A stretch of 64,000 nt of DNA from Chlorops oryzae (taxonomy: Eukaryota > Arthropoda > Insecta > Diptera > Chloropidae), in the NCBI GenBank assembly GCA_020466095.1, contig CM035806.1:121701168-121765167 (forward strand). The letters run 5' to 3'. The position numbers and the translations under genes were made by a program. A model generated the notes under the pieces. It did no database searches and was not told the origin of the DNA. It saw only the letters and a program-made list of their open reading frames with translations. This document shows, piece by piece, positions 34,451 to 45,378 of the stretch (positions within the stretch are counted from its first letter, which is position 1; every line of letters starts with the position of its first letter).

Positions 34451-34820
34451 TCTTCTTCTGATTGTGTATTTTGCCGCCAAATGAAGTCGTCACTTGTGAT
34501 TAATTTTTGACCATGAACACAATTCGCGAAATTCGCAAAAATTTTATTTTCATTATATTAAATTGAGTATTTGGCAGCTAGATATAATGTCCTCCTACGG
34601 TTAAAATTTGACCATGACCACCATTCGCGAAAATTTTGTGCTTAATAATAATTTCGAGTTTGGGAAGCTAAATCGAATTACAGATATGGTATAACTAGAT
34701 ATCCAAGTTAGAACAACAAAAACTGCAGGAATTTTTGTTAGCGTAATGTTTTAACATATTTTAGGCTGAGGAAAAGGTATGTGTGCAATCGGCTTAGCCG
34801 ATGTAAACTTTTTTACTTGT

Positions 34821-35220
34821 TTTTATTTTTTTTAGCTCTTCTATTCGAAGGATATTTTTTTGCGTTTTTTATATCACAAGTATTGTTATATCGTCATGAA
34901 ATCAACCAAACTCTATACGTCTTACTTTTTCATGTGTTTCAGAAAACAGCAGAGAAAACAATTGAATCGATTCAATGCCATTTGTATGAGATATTTTCCA
35001 ATTTCAAGGAACTTTTTGAATTTTATTGAGTAACTGAAAAGCTGCGCTTGAATAATTTGGCGGAAAAACTTCTTTGTTTTGAAGAAAAATCTTCACTTCT
35101 GGCTATAGTGCGGTGTTTTTTCAATCCCGCGGATCCCCCGTAAATAGTCCCGCATGAATTATATCGTAAAAATAGTGCGGGATCCTGCGATTGCAGGATT
35201 GGATTCTCTACTTATAATAT
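34821..35220. other. Unassigned sequence
   Basis: Includes a CCCGCGGATCCCCCG / GTGCGGGATCCTGCG pair at about 35128-35200. Related words occur at 25960-26035, so this is probably an old repeat. No gene is visible. Confidence 0.35.
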
Positions 35221-35596
35221 CCCAGCAGTTATTTAGGAAGTTCATTACCAAAGTAATGCATTTTTTCATCGATGAAATAGAAATGCAAAAAGGAATGCAA
35301 AGTAAATTGAACAAATTTGCATGGAGAGGTAATCTATAAGGTAATCTTTTTCCTAATATGTTCACTCCCAAAGCAAAGCGTTACATACTTCTATAGCATT
35401 ACTTGAGAATGCAAATAGTAATGCATTACAAAATCGAGTATTTTCGATTAATTTTCGTACAACTGGTAATTCAAATAGGCATGCATTACATTCGCTAGGA
35501 CATCGCCGTGTTAAAAATAATCGATTCTGTAAAGCATAAACAGTACGCCTTTTGAATTACTTTTTGCATTACCATCGGTTACAAATAGCTGCTGGG
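35221..35596. mobile_element. Inverted-repeat element with CCCAGCAG ends (376 bp)
   Basis: CCCAGCAGTTATTTAGG at the left is matched inversely by CAAATAGCTGCTGGG at the right. GCATTAC and AATGCATTAC words are scattered inside. No target duplication is apparent, so the boundaries are tentative. Confidence 0.5.
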
Positions 35597-36329
35597 CGTG
35601 TTTGAGATCTGCTACCCTGCCCAGAACAGTATATAACGTTGAGTGGGTGTGTCCACAGATGCAGATTGGTCACAGATAGTTCTGTTGGTTCGGAAGAATG
35701 TTGGAAGAGGTAAGATAGGGAGAGGAATTGCTGCCGAGTGATCCACAATCGGGTCCCAAGAGTTTAATGCTTGGCTGAAATTGATACAGTATCACCAAAT
35801 CATGTAAAGTAGATTGAAGAGGACGATAGGGGCGGTTCTGAGACCCCAAACGATCGGTTCAATGGACATAGTAACTTGAGCAACGCCGACAAACATTTTA
35901 TAATATAATTTATCGATTCTATGTACTGTTTTGAAGAACACTTCCCAGAGGGGAAAGCAGAGAGTATGTTGGAGAGAGCCTGTGCAACAGAAAGCGCTTG
36001 CAAGAGATTTTTTCGGAGAGACAGAGAGAATATGTGAGTGATAATGAGGATAATCGAGAGAGGTTGTCTGAGAGATCGGTTGTGAGGGAATTCGCCAGGG
36101 AATTACGAAAGAAAATTTGCGAGAGAGTGTGAGAATTTGTGGGAGCGGGAGGGAGTGAGACAAGAAAAAATAAAAAGATTTTGGGTGGAAGGGCACAATA
36201 GCGAGTGAAAAGAAACAATAGTAACAGAAGAAGGAAAGTGACGCAGAGGTGAGTAAAATACAAAAAGGAAGAGAAGAGAGAAAATAAATGAAAAGAGAAG
36301 AGATAATAGAGGATAATAGAGGTTAATAA

Positions 36330-36745
36330 AGGAGAATAGAAGAGAATAAAAGAGTAGAAGAGAAGGGAAGAAAATGGAAGAGAATAGAAGAGAATAGAAG
36401 AGAATAGAAGAGAATAGAAGAGAATAGAAGAGAATAGAAGAGAATAGAATAGAAGAGAATAGAAGAGAATAGAAGAGAATAGAAGAGAATAGAAGAGAAT
36501 AGAAGAGAATAGAATAGAAGAGAATAGAAGAGAATAGAAGAGAATAGAAGAGAATAGAAGAGAATAGAAGAGAATAGAAGAGAATAGAATAGAAGAGAAT
36601 AGAAGAGAATAGAAGAGAATAGAAGAGAATAGAAGAGAATAGAATAGAAGAGAATAGAAGAGAATAGAATAGAATAGAAGAGAATAGAAGAGAATATAAG
36701 AGGATAGAAGAGAATAGAAGAGAATAGAATGGAAGAGAATGAAAG
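36330..36745. repeat. GAATAGAAGA minisatellite (about 415 bp)
   Basis: A 10-bp unit, GAATAGAAGA, is repeated with occasional 5-bp GAATA insertions. One strand is pure purine plus T, and the flanks from about 35,990 are also purine-rich. Minus-strand frames of 313, 250 and 159 codons across it are low-complexity Ser/Leu/Phe/Tyr shadows. Confidence 0.92.
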
Positions 36746-37784
36746 AGAAGAAAAGAGAAGAGAGGGCAGGGAAAAGATAGGGAACAGAGAGAAGGCAGAC
36801 ACGAAAAATATAAAAAGAGAGAGGGAGATAAAAGAGAGAAATAGAAACTAGGCAAGACACAAAAGGAGTGAAGATCGGAGGAAGCTTAAAAATGTGACTT
36901 GATAAGCTGAAAGGAATTATGAAAGAGAGAAACAGAGCTTGTTCGACTAATATTTAGTCTGATGAGAATGATGAAATTTTCGTGATTATTTCCTACAGAC
37001 ATCAATTTATTTGTTGATCGTAGTTATAAAACGCTGCGCATGTCATATTAAGTTTATTGCCATGCTCAATCAAGGGATTGTGTATCCGATCATTGCAGGT
37101 AGAAATTCAAAACTTTGTTTATCGATTGATAGATTGATTACTTTTAAAGGCCAACGCAATTACGTTTAGGCTTACACAAAACAGAATTCGTCATTATTTA
37201 TTTACATTTTAAAATATTCTTGTCACGCGTGACTGTTATCATTGGTCGTTGATGCCAGTAATTCGGCACATCGAAATATCATAAATTTAGATAGACTAAA
37301 GCCTTGTGATGTCACGCTGGATTCCCTTTTTATCGATAGTTCAATCAAAGAGATATTAGCATACAAATCGAAGTTTAACTATTTCCAGCTGTTCATTATT
37401 TTAGGGATTCGTTATATCCAGACTCGAATGTAATCGATTAACAATGCAAAAATTATCGATTGCAAAAATATCGATTATAAAAACTATTTATTACATTACA
37501 AAAATTACCGATTCTCAAATTTATCGATTACAATATTTTACTAAATTTTAAGTTTTTTTTTATAGGACCTTCATTCATTTTTAAATTTAAAACTTAAAAT
37601 GGTGGATATTTAAACGTTTAACAGCTCAAACAAGCTTGATTCAAACCACTATTAATATGCTAACCTCTGTTTAAATTTTAAAATATAATTTCCGATAGTA
37701 CTATCGATGGTTCAGACTATCGATAAGACTATTGAGACTATCGATGGTCGCAACTATCGATAGTGCTCCAGCTCTACTTTGAAC
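36746..37784. other. AT-rich spacer with TATCGAT words
   Basis: ACTATCGATGG-type words cluster at 37690-37765 and end in CAGCTCTA directly before CTTTGAAC (37777). This resembles the right end of another hAT-like element whose left end I cannot find. Confidence 0.4.
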
Positions 37785-37905
37785 TTAGTGCTGGAGAAAC
37801 ACCGATGTTTGCGTACATCGATATTTCGATATTTTTAGCTGAGGAACATCGATACTATCGATATTTCGACCTTTTACCAAATAAAAATTTTTTAAGTTTT
37901 ACTTA

Positions 37906-39200
37906 ACAGGTTGGCTGATAAGTCCCCGGTCTAACAAAGAAAAACACATTTTTTTGTCAAAATTCGTTTTTATTATTCAACATAGTTCCCTTCAAGAGCG
38001 ATACAACGATTATAACGACCTTCCAATTTTTTGATACCATTTTGGTAGTACTCCTTCGGTTTTGCCTCAAAATAGGCCTCAGTTTCGGCGATCACCTCTT
38101 CATTGCAGCCAAATTTTTTTCCCTGCGAGCATCCTTTTGAGGTCTGAGAACAAGAAAAAGTCGCTGGGGGCCAGATCTGGAGAATACGGTGGGTGGGGAA
38201 GCAATTCGAAGCCTAATTCATGAATTTTTGCCATCGTTCTCAATGACTTGTGGCACGGTGCGTTGTCTTGGTGGAACAACACTTTTTTCTTCTTCATTTG
38301 GGGCCGTTTTGCCGCAATTTCGACCTTCAAACGCTCCAATAACGACATATAATAGTCACTGTTGATGGTTTTTCCCTTCTCAAGATAATCGATAAAAATT
38401 ATTCCATGCCCATCCCAAAAAACAGAGGCCATTACTTTGCCAGCGGACTTTTGAGTCTTTCCACGCTTCGGAGACGGTTCAACGATCGCTGTCCACTCAG
38501 CCGACTGTCGATTGGACTCAGGAGTGTAGTGATAGAGCCATGTTTCATCCATTGTCATATATCGACGCAAAAACTCGGGTGTATTGCGAGTTAACAGCTG
38601 CAAACACCGCTCAGAATCATCAACACGTTGTTGTTTTTGGTCAAATGTGAGCTCGCGCGGCACCCATTTTGCACAGAGCTTTTTCATATCCAAATATTGA
38701 TGAATGATATGACCAACACGTTCCTTTGATATCTTTAAGGCCTCTGCTATCTCGATCAACTTCATTTTACGGTCATTCAAAATCGTTTTGTAAATTTTTT
38801 TGATGTTTTCGTCGGTAACCACCTCTTTCGGGCGTCCACTGCGTTCACCGTCCTCCGTGCTCATTTCACCACGCTTGAATTTTGAATACCAATCAATTAT
38901 TGTTGATTTTCCTGGGGCAGAGTCCGGAAACTCATTATCAAGCCAAGTTTTTGCTTCCACTGTATTTTTTCCCTTCAGAAAACAGTATTTTATCAAAACA
39001 CGAAATTCCTTTTTTTTCCATTTTTTTCACAATAACAAAAGTTGCTTCACAAAAGACACTCTATCTCACAAACTAATTGACTTACAGATGTCAAATTTTG
39101 ACACGAATCATTTGAAGGTTGCCACTATATAAAAATAATATGCATTTAATACTAGCGACGCCATCTATGTGTCAGACTGGGGACTTATCAGCCAACCTGT
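37906..39200 (-). mobile_element. Himar1-like mariner (irritans subfamily), 1295 bp
   Basis: Terminal inverted repeats of about 27 bp begin ACAGGTTGGCTGATAAG and differ at one position. TA flanks both sides (37904-37905, 39201-39202). Length, ends and transposase all match the Himar1 type from Haematobia irritans. The element is complete and looks young; the transposase frame is shifted twice. Confidence 0.95.
37973..39021 (-). pseudogene. Mariner transposase, Himar1-like, two +1 shifts
   Basis: The start is the ATG at 39021-39019 and the TAA stop is at 37975-37973. The 1049-bp span is the 348-codon Himar1 length plus stop plus exactly two bases. One extra A lies in the run at 39010-39017 (codon 4 region) and one in the run at 38114-38120 (near codon 300). 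Between them 298 codons stay open. Two N-terminal helix-turn-helix segments precede the WVPRELT linker. All three catalytic Asp of the DD34D triad are present: MDETWLYHY, HQDNAPCH and SPDLAPSDFF. As written the protein would not be made. If the extra bases are assembly errors, the gene could be intact. Confidence 0.93.
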
Positions 39201-39352
39201 TATATTATATTAACTCTTCGTACACCATTTGAAATTGGGTTTAGCCTTTTAAAATAAAACATGGGAAAATTATATAAGGTTTTAATTTAATTTCGTTGTG
39301 AAATTTTTTTATTACACATCTAAATAATTGGTTTTCTAACAACTACCCAATA

Positions 39353-39425
39353 AACAAGCAAGGGCGTTATAGTCAGGCGAGCCTGACAATACAATACCCG
39401 ACACAGGCATGTGTGTAAATTACCT
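39353..39425 (+). mobile_element. Subfamily B mini-me left-end fragment
   Basis: AACAAGCAAGGGCGTTATAG with the GTCAGGCGAGCCTGAC hairpin and ATACCCGACACA; nothing of the body follows. Confidence 0.7.
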
Positions 39426-39696
39426 TTGCCCATAGATTCCTTCATGAAGTTATCCATATCAATGCACCGCCAACACCAATATCCTCCTAAAATTTAATGT
39501 GAATTAGAGAATCTTTATTTAAAAATTCCCTTATAGCTTCAGTTTACCCAGTCTTCGCGCTTGTTTTTAGTAATTGGGAATTAGTGAAAGTATCGAATAT
39601 TGGAAATATCGGAAAAAAACATCGATGTATTGAAAAAGTTTCGCGACATTGATGTATGCATATTATATAGATGTTTCGTCCAGCACTACTTTGAAC

Positions 39697-40782
39697 TAGA
39701 GATGGGCACGGGCCGGGCCGGGCCTGGGGCCCGCCGGGCCCTAGGTCAAAAATACGGCTTCGGGCCAAAAAATCAAAAACGGGCTTTTTCCGTGCGGGCC
39801 CGGGCCTCAGGTTTAAAATCCCGCAGGCCCGTAGGCCCGAAAAAGAGGCCCGCTACATATTAAGCACTGAACAATGTTTTTATCGGAAAGGCACTTATTT
39901 CATCTGCGGCCTTTTACATATATCGATTATTGGCCGATTTTTCGATTTGAGAAGAGTGACAAGTTGATTTTTTTTACATAAAAATATGTAGGGAGATTTC
40001 AAGAATGATAGATATACAGATCACGAAATTAGAATGTTTTAGTTGTAAATGACGTTACTTGTTCATTTTTTTCCTATGTTTGGGCTACGACATCTCTGTG
40101 TTCCTATGTCATTTTTAAGGCCGTTTTCTTTCATTTGCGTTATTTCGGCAAGTGAAAAGTTTTTTATTAGAACTCAGCTTTGAAAATGGCTCAGGAGAAC
40201 AAAGATGTCGCAGCCCAAACATGGGAAAAATGGAACAATAACGTCATTTACAACAAAAATTTCTGATGTCGTAATCTGTATCTATATCTCTCATTCTTGG
40301 AGAGATTTCTAATTTCATGATTTTTTTTTAAGAGACTCCTTTTTTAAGCTTAAATTTAATTTTGAGTTATTTTTTTTCTATTTGAATGACTTTTGCTTTA
40401 TTTTGTAGCTATAAAAGTATGTACTTACTTATAAATAAAAACACTAATTTCCTCAAAATAATTTCAGAAAGATTATATCCTCACTATTTTTTAATATTTC
40501 TAAAATAAATGTAAAAAAAAAAACTACTTTTGTATATAATACACTCAGTTATGTAGTCGAAAGAAAAATAAAAATATGTTTATGTGTAATACACTCTGTT
40601 ATATATTCGAAGAACTTCTTACTACTGCAACTACAAACTAATTTTTTTTGATCATTTTTTTCGGGCCGGGCCGGGCCGGGCCTCTTTGAAAATTTTCCGG
40701 GCCGGGCCGGAAAAGGCCCGGAAAAATCTTCTTCGGGCCGGGCCGCGCCGGGCCTCAAAATTTAGGCCCGTGCCCATCTCTA
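39697..40782. mobile_element. hAT-like element with GGGCC-rich ends (1086 bp)
   Basis: The ends are TAGAGATGGGCACGGGCC and the complement. The duplication CTTTGAAC is perfect (39689-39696, 40783-40790). Subterminal regions are strings of GGGCCGGGCC in both orientations around an AT-rich middle with an inner palindrome (ACATCTCTG / CAAAGATGT near 40090 and 40205). Small frames here are artefacts of the GC-rich ends. Confidence 0.85.
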
Positions 40783-41304
40783 CTTTGAACGCATTTTTCT
40801 TGAAACATCATTTTCTACAACGGGGCACGCCCTACGAACAAAACAACTCGAATGATTACTTTAAAGTTAATAGATGTTCTTCTAACTAATAGTAGCTATC
40901 GTCTCTACGTCTTATGTAAAAGATTCCACAAAAGAGACAAAATTTAGGCGTTTACTACAGAATAACCCAAAACTGAAGAATTTGTTTTTGAGAATAAAAG
41001 TTTGAAAAAATGTCGCATTTCATTCAAAGATTCCATCTTTAACTCATTAAAAGTCGACATGTACCTCTTATCTGTCCAAATCTTGTCAAAATTTGGAATA
41101 GACCGTAACGGCCATCACTTTTTGCACGTTTGATTTCATCAAAAAATATTTGAATATGATCATCATTCGTGTTTGCATTTGTTTGAGTACAGCGATTCCA
41201 AATGGGTTAAGATTTTTAAATTTCATTTTAGAAGTTTTGATCAATTTGTAGAACATTCCCAAACACCATGCCCGACGAAAGTAAATTTTCTTTTATCTTT
41301 ATTT

Positions 41305-41505
41305 TCATTTCCATTTCAATTCACATTCGAAGTTCGCTTGCAAGATGGCAATATTAATAGCTTTTTGATGTTCTTTATTAATTTGTTTCCTTTCTATAAG
41401 CGTCTCGGGGAAATCGCAGTGCAATGCATACAGCTGTGTGCAGTGTAATAGCAGTACTGCCAAGTATAACAAAAGAAGCATTTCCATTTTTCTCTCAAAC
41501 ATCAA
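41305..41505 (-). CDS. Possible small secreted protein or first exon
   Basis: A 66-codon frame with ATG at 41505 and a second ATG at 41484. From the second Met it reads MLLLLYLAVLLLHCTQLYA after one residue, a convincing signal-peptide profile (charged start, Leu-rich core, small residues before a likely cleavage). A polar tail rich in Lys, Glu, Asn and Gln with three Cys follows, ending ELKWK. A TATAAATA box lies on the same strand 49 bp upstream of the first ATG, a plausible core-promoter distance. I recognise no family. It could be a complete 60-residue peptide, the first exon of a larger gene, or chance. Confidence 0.35.
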   Translation of the reverse strand: MMFERKMEMLLLLYLAVLLLHCTQLYALHCDFPETLIERKQINKEHQKAINIAILQANFECELKWK

Positions 41506-41553
41506 TTTAGTATAATAGGTAAAACGATTATTATGATATCGATTAAAAAGTTT

Positions 41554-41561
41554 TATTTATA
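41554..41561 (-). promoter_or_regulatory. Candidate TATA box for the 41305-41505 ORF
   Basis: TATAAATA in the context GGGCTATAAATAAAAC on the minus strand. A start site about 30 bp downstream would fall near 41524, before the ATG at 41505. Such words are common by chance in AT-rich DNA. Confidence 0.3.
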
Positions 41562-41964
41562 GCCCATACCATTATACACAGAACACAACTGTACAATTAT
41601 CAAACTTGAATATTCCTTTAGTTCAGCAGCATCCATTCGTCTTCTTATGTCATGATATGGTTGAATGAACCAATTAATAAACGAAAATTTGACGAAAATT
41701 GTTAAATGGCACAGATTTTCGAACTGAAGCCAACAAGCCATCGAAACATAAATGTACAATTGATTTTAATGGATTTTTATTGATTTTCATTGGAAAAGAG
41801 AATCAATTCGCTCTTTATTGTTAAAGTTTAGAACACATTAAAAGTTCTTGGCTTGCAAATAATTTTTAGCAAATATCCAATATAGTCAGATATTACAGAA
41901 AAGAAGAAGAAAACTGTCATGCACACAAACACAACAAAAAAAAAAAAACCACACCCACAACATA

Positions 41965-42425
41965 ACCCAGCGGGAAATTATCCCCAGCATGACAAAGTCA
42001 TCAGTGATATCATCGATGACATAAAGGTGACAGTATCATGCATGACACCCTGAGGGACATGCCATCGTAGAGGGGTGCTGTTCATGTGCTTGAATCTCAT
42101 TGGCTGCTGAGATTTAAATAAGATTTTAGCGTCAGTTGAGCGTTAGCATGAAGTGGTGTAGAGGATGAGTGCTCGACTCAGAATCCGAAGATCGCGGGTT
42201 CAAACCCCGGCTTAGGGAACAAAAATTTTGTAAAATAGATTTTTAAAAATTTGTGAAATATTCAAAGAGAAGACGAAGAAAAGAGTTTTCAACTGGTTTC
42301 TATAAATTGACATTTAGAGAGAAAAGTGCAATGCTTGAAGCTCTCAAATGCTTTTTTTCGCCATCGTACCCCCTAGCATGACATGTCATGTAAAGTTGAC
42401 AACTAATTAGAAACGATGCTTCTCA
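41965..42425. repeat. Repeat with CATGACA words and a tRNA-like core
   Basis: Begins ACCCAGCGGGAAATTATCCC. CATGACA-type words occur several times on both sides, and GCCATCGTA appears near each edge (about 42062 and 42361). The middle is the tRNA-like sequence at 42147-42220. Class unknown. Confidence 0.4.
42147..42220 (+). other. tRNA-like sequence (degenerate)
   Basis: TGGTGTAGAGG fits an A box and GGGTTCAAACCC a B box at tRNA spacing. The anticodon-arm region CTCGA-CTCAGAA-TCCGA has mismatches, and the acceptor ends pair at only about four of seven positions. Downstream is AAAAATTTTGT. It is likely a pseudo-tRNA or SINE-type RNA polymerase III promoter. Confidence 0.5.
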
Positions 42426-42900
42426 TCTTATAACCCAACTAGCAAAATAGTTCCAAAATTGGTATTTTCTTACCTATTTTAGAATATTTTCTTGCCCTGC
42501 CCTAAATAGGGCATAATAACGTCCGTACGACGTCCATTCGACGTAAGTGGGTAATAGAATGGAAGTCGTTTGGCGGTAATAATAGTGCTTAATAGGGCAT
42601 TTAGTCTTTAAAGTTAGGGCATTGAGAAGGCATTTCGACAAAAATAGGTCGAAAAGTAGTCGAAATTATCAAAATTTGAACCTAAATTGGGCATAGAATG
42701 GAATGAAAAGAACGAAGCGAAAACGAACGCAAAACGAGACGACGAAAAGGGAGAGAGATATATAAATAGATAATATCTTACTCATTCGCACGCATTACTT
42801 CAATACAACAATGAACGAAAGATTTTCTATCAAGTATGTATGTCTTATAAAATGAATAATAAATAAAATATGGACTTGATTAAAAAATATATTGCGATTC
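42426..42900. repeat. AAATAGG-rich repeat, second copy
   Basis: Starts CCCAACTAGCAAAATAG and has the same CCTAAATAGGGC, GTCGAAAT and AACGAAGCG-type content as 22484-23307. Confidence 0.5.
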
Positions 42901-42911
42901 ATAAAACCTTA

Positions 42912-43467
42912 TAGTGCGTTTCCATATGGTGTTATTTACGTGTTAAAGGAGGCTTTCGTGTTAAGCGGCCTTTAACATCATGTGATGTACGTGTTTTTCC
43001 ATACAAATTCTTAACACGAAAGCCAAGTGTTATTCTCAATAACACCTCGGTAACACCTCATTCGATAAGAAAATATCGATTTATCGTATCGAAATTCGTG
43101 CATATCTAACTGTCAAATTGAAATAAAAACAAAAAGCGACAATGGAAGGTAAAAGAAACTTTGTTTTTATATTTTTGTAATGTTTTTAAACGATTTTGAC
43201 AAATTTCCTTGAATACGTATGTGAGCCAGGTATACTTCCTCTGCGCCATCAAGGTGTAATTTCCGTTTCAAAATGAAAAAGGTCTCCAGAATAAAAATGT
43301 ACTGATTTTAGCGCTTGAAAAGCTGACAGCCCTACTTGCAATTGAAAATACACGAACAGCTGCCAAGCTTTAACACCTTCGTAGAATGTGCAAGTGGAAA
43401 TGGTAGTGTTAAATCGAAGTGTTAAAGCTTAACACTTTAGAATTTAACACCATATGGAAACGTACTA
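42912..43467. mobile_element. MITE with TTA duplication (556 bp)
   Basis: The ends are TAGTGCGTTTCCATATGGTG and the complement of TAGTACGTTTCCATATGGTG. TTA flanks both sides (42909-42911, 43468-43470), as for PIF/Harbinger. The interior carries GTGTTAAAG / CTTTAACAC pairs. A related inverted word set (CTACGTGTTTCAG) near 46539-46640 is cut by an assembly gap. Confidence 0.75.
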
Positions 43468-43555
43468 TTAAAGTATATGCGAGCTTGGATTTATGGTGAA
43501 AGTGTTCCTTGCACTTTTTAATTTTTCAGGGGCAATCTTATTGATGTGAATTAAA

Positions 43556-44424
43556 ACAAGTAAGGGTGTTATTGTCAGGCGAGCCTGACAATAGAATACC
43601 CGACACAGACAAACGTGTTCAAATAATTTTTAATATCAAGAGGTTTTTAAGGCCATAAGGGGCCCGACATACCGAAATTTGTTAAATTTTTTTTATGTAA
43701 ACCGCCTCTTTGCCACGCCCACTTTTCCAATTCTTTTGAATTCTAATCGGAGGCTTAAATATACGCTTAAATTCTAAGTTTCATTGAAATATATTTTGAA
43801 AAAGTCCGATTATGGGGCATTTTTGAAATTTTTGTGATAGACCCTAGTACTGGAGGTACCCTAAATAATGGACTTATCAAACAAATTTTTGGAGAGAATG
43901 TTTGTGGCTACAAAGGAAGCACAAGTGCCAACTTTCGTTCAATTCCGATTTGAGTTTCGGGTGTAGGGGACAATTTTCGAAAAACGCCCTTCTACCACGC
44001 CCACTTTTTAAATTTTTGGAAATCGTATTACTTGCCTTGAAACATGTTCAAACATCAAATTTCATCAAAATATGTTGAAAAACTTCTATTTTAGAGCAGT
44101 TTTTGTGATTTTCGTAACAGACCCTAGTACTGGAGGTACCCCTAAAAATGGTCCGATCGGGTCCATTCTCGAACTTGTTTTTACTCATGTCGCCGTGAGC
44201 GCGCATACCAAATTTTGTCAAGATAGCTCAACTGTTTCGATAAGATACAGATAGATAGACGGACAGACGGACAGACAGACGGACGGACATGTCTTAATCG
44301 AATCTCCTGGTGACGCTGATCATTTCTATATACATTTTGTATGGTCTATCTCGACTAGTTCTGGGTGTTACACACAACCACACAAACGCAATATACCCTC
44401 GACACAGAGCGTGTCGGGTATAAA
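43556..44424 (+). mobile_element. Subfamily B, copy 7 (complete, 0.87 kb)
   Basis: Starts AAACAAGTAAGGGTGTTATTG, with a 10-bp hairpin ATTGTCAGGC-GA-GCCTGACAAT and ATACCCGACACA. It ends GCGTGTCGGGTATAAAA. (GACG/GACA)n lies at 44258-44292, next to the ATGTCTTAATCGAATCTCC core. Confidence 0.82.
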
Positions 44425-44445
44425 AATTTTTCTTTAAAAAAATTA

Positions 44446-45182
44446 TTTTTCGTATATACAATTTTCCTATATACAATTCCACCAGTTCTGTCTGTTGGAT
44501 GATTTCCCTGCCCAGTATAGACCTCCTTTGTCTATGCAGCGCCGGGCATTCTGCCAGGATGTGCACTGAGGTTTCCTCCTCTTCCAGGCAGAATCTACAC
44601 TCATCGCTGTTGGATAGTTCCAGTCGCTTTTTATGTTTATTTAGAAGGGCGTGCCCACTGATAATAGCTACCATTGTTCTCAGTTCAGATCTGTTTAAAC
44701 AAAGTAGATATTCGGATTTCTTCTCCATGTATCTAGGAAAGAATAGTTTGGTGCATGTTTGACCAGCCGTGCGAAACCACATCCGGTTTGCTTTGTCCAG
44801 AAACTCCAAGTATACGGTCCGAGTGAAGTGCGATCTGCTGACACTAAGTATTGGCTCTGGACCATAGGGAGGCCTTGCTGCTCCCTCCTTCGCCAGTCTG
44901 TCCGCTTCTTTCGTTTCCTTCGTGACCGCAGTGCAGGTATCCAGTGTAGCGTCACTTGATTCCTGCTAGCTAGTTCCTGAAGTACATTAACTGTTTCCCA
45001 GACTAGCATCGAGTTCACTGCAGGTGACTGCAGGGCCTTAAAGGCTGCCTGACTGTCTGTCATTATGTATATGGTTTTACCATCCATACTTAGGTTTATG
45101 AGGTGTCTGGTGCATAGGTTAATCACTAGCATCTCTGCTTGGAAAACCGTAGCATATTCTCCGAGGCTTATACTTTCTCCAA
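44446..45182 (-). pseudogene. Non-LTR retrotransposon fragment: RNase H and C-terminal Cys/His
   Basis: On the minus strand the frame begins ESISLGEYATVFQAEMLVIN, the motif before the second acidic residue of RNase H. It continues with IMTDSQAAFKALQ (third acid) and TLHWIPA. A frameshift near 44935 follows, and then a C-terminal Cys/His cluster, CRFCLEEEETSVHILAECPAL. The upstream reverse transcriptase and endonuclease are absent, so this is a 5'-truncated, dead copy. It is a relative of the element at 55930-63170, not the same copy type. Its 3' end abuts the 43556 mini-me element. Confidence 0.88.
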
Positions 45183-45189
45183 TGGAGCT

Positions 45190-45350
45190 GGGCGCGTGAG
45201 GAGTTTATCGCGCACGCTCACGCACGATAATAAAATAATTCACGCACGCTCACGAAAATATCCGTGCATGTGCGTGAGTAAGAAAATCGTGATTTTTACC
45301 TTGCGTGAGAGAAATATCACGCACGCACTGAATACTCACGAAAATAAAAG
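45190..45350. repeat. CACGCACGCTCACG-rich block
   Basis: Multiple TCACGCACG and GTGCGTGAG words in both orientations, resembling 19990-20070. Probably an old element; no ends could be fixed. Confidence 0.4.
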
Positions 45351-45378
45351 TATTCATAAATTAAAAGTAGGCTATATA

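Larger units (their letters stand above)
32636..34820 (-). mobile_element. Subfamily C, copy 2, split by two insertions
   Basis: Starts TATACCTTTTCCGAAGGAAAG and ends GGCTTAGCCGATGTAAAC then TTACTTGTTTTT. The subfamily C body is interrupted by a hAT-like MITE (32815-33063) and by a complete subfamily A element (33399-34450). Only about two decayed units of the 101-bp satellite remain (34480-34650). Confidence 0.8.
37786..39688. mobile_element. hAT-like element hosting a mariner
   Basis: The left end TAGTGCTGGA and right end (complement, CCAGCACTA) are inverted. CTTTGAAC flanks both sides (37777-37784 and 39689-39696), with one extra T at 37785. Removing the mariner (37906-39200) leaves about 600 bp of AT-rich, TATCGAT-containing sequence plus a 70-bp subfamily B fragment (39353-39425). 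No transposase. Confidence 0.7.

Noticed and set aside
35792..36196. Minus-strand 134-codon frame ending FNLLYMIW
   Set aside because: Hydrophobic composition with no motif I can name, partly overlapping the purine-rich tract; cannot support a gene.
35919..36860. Minus-strand frames of 313, 250 and 159 codons
   Set aside because: Pure low-complexity Ser/Leu/Phe/Tyr repeats from a 10-bp minisatellite, open in several frames at once; not proteins.
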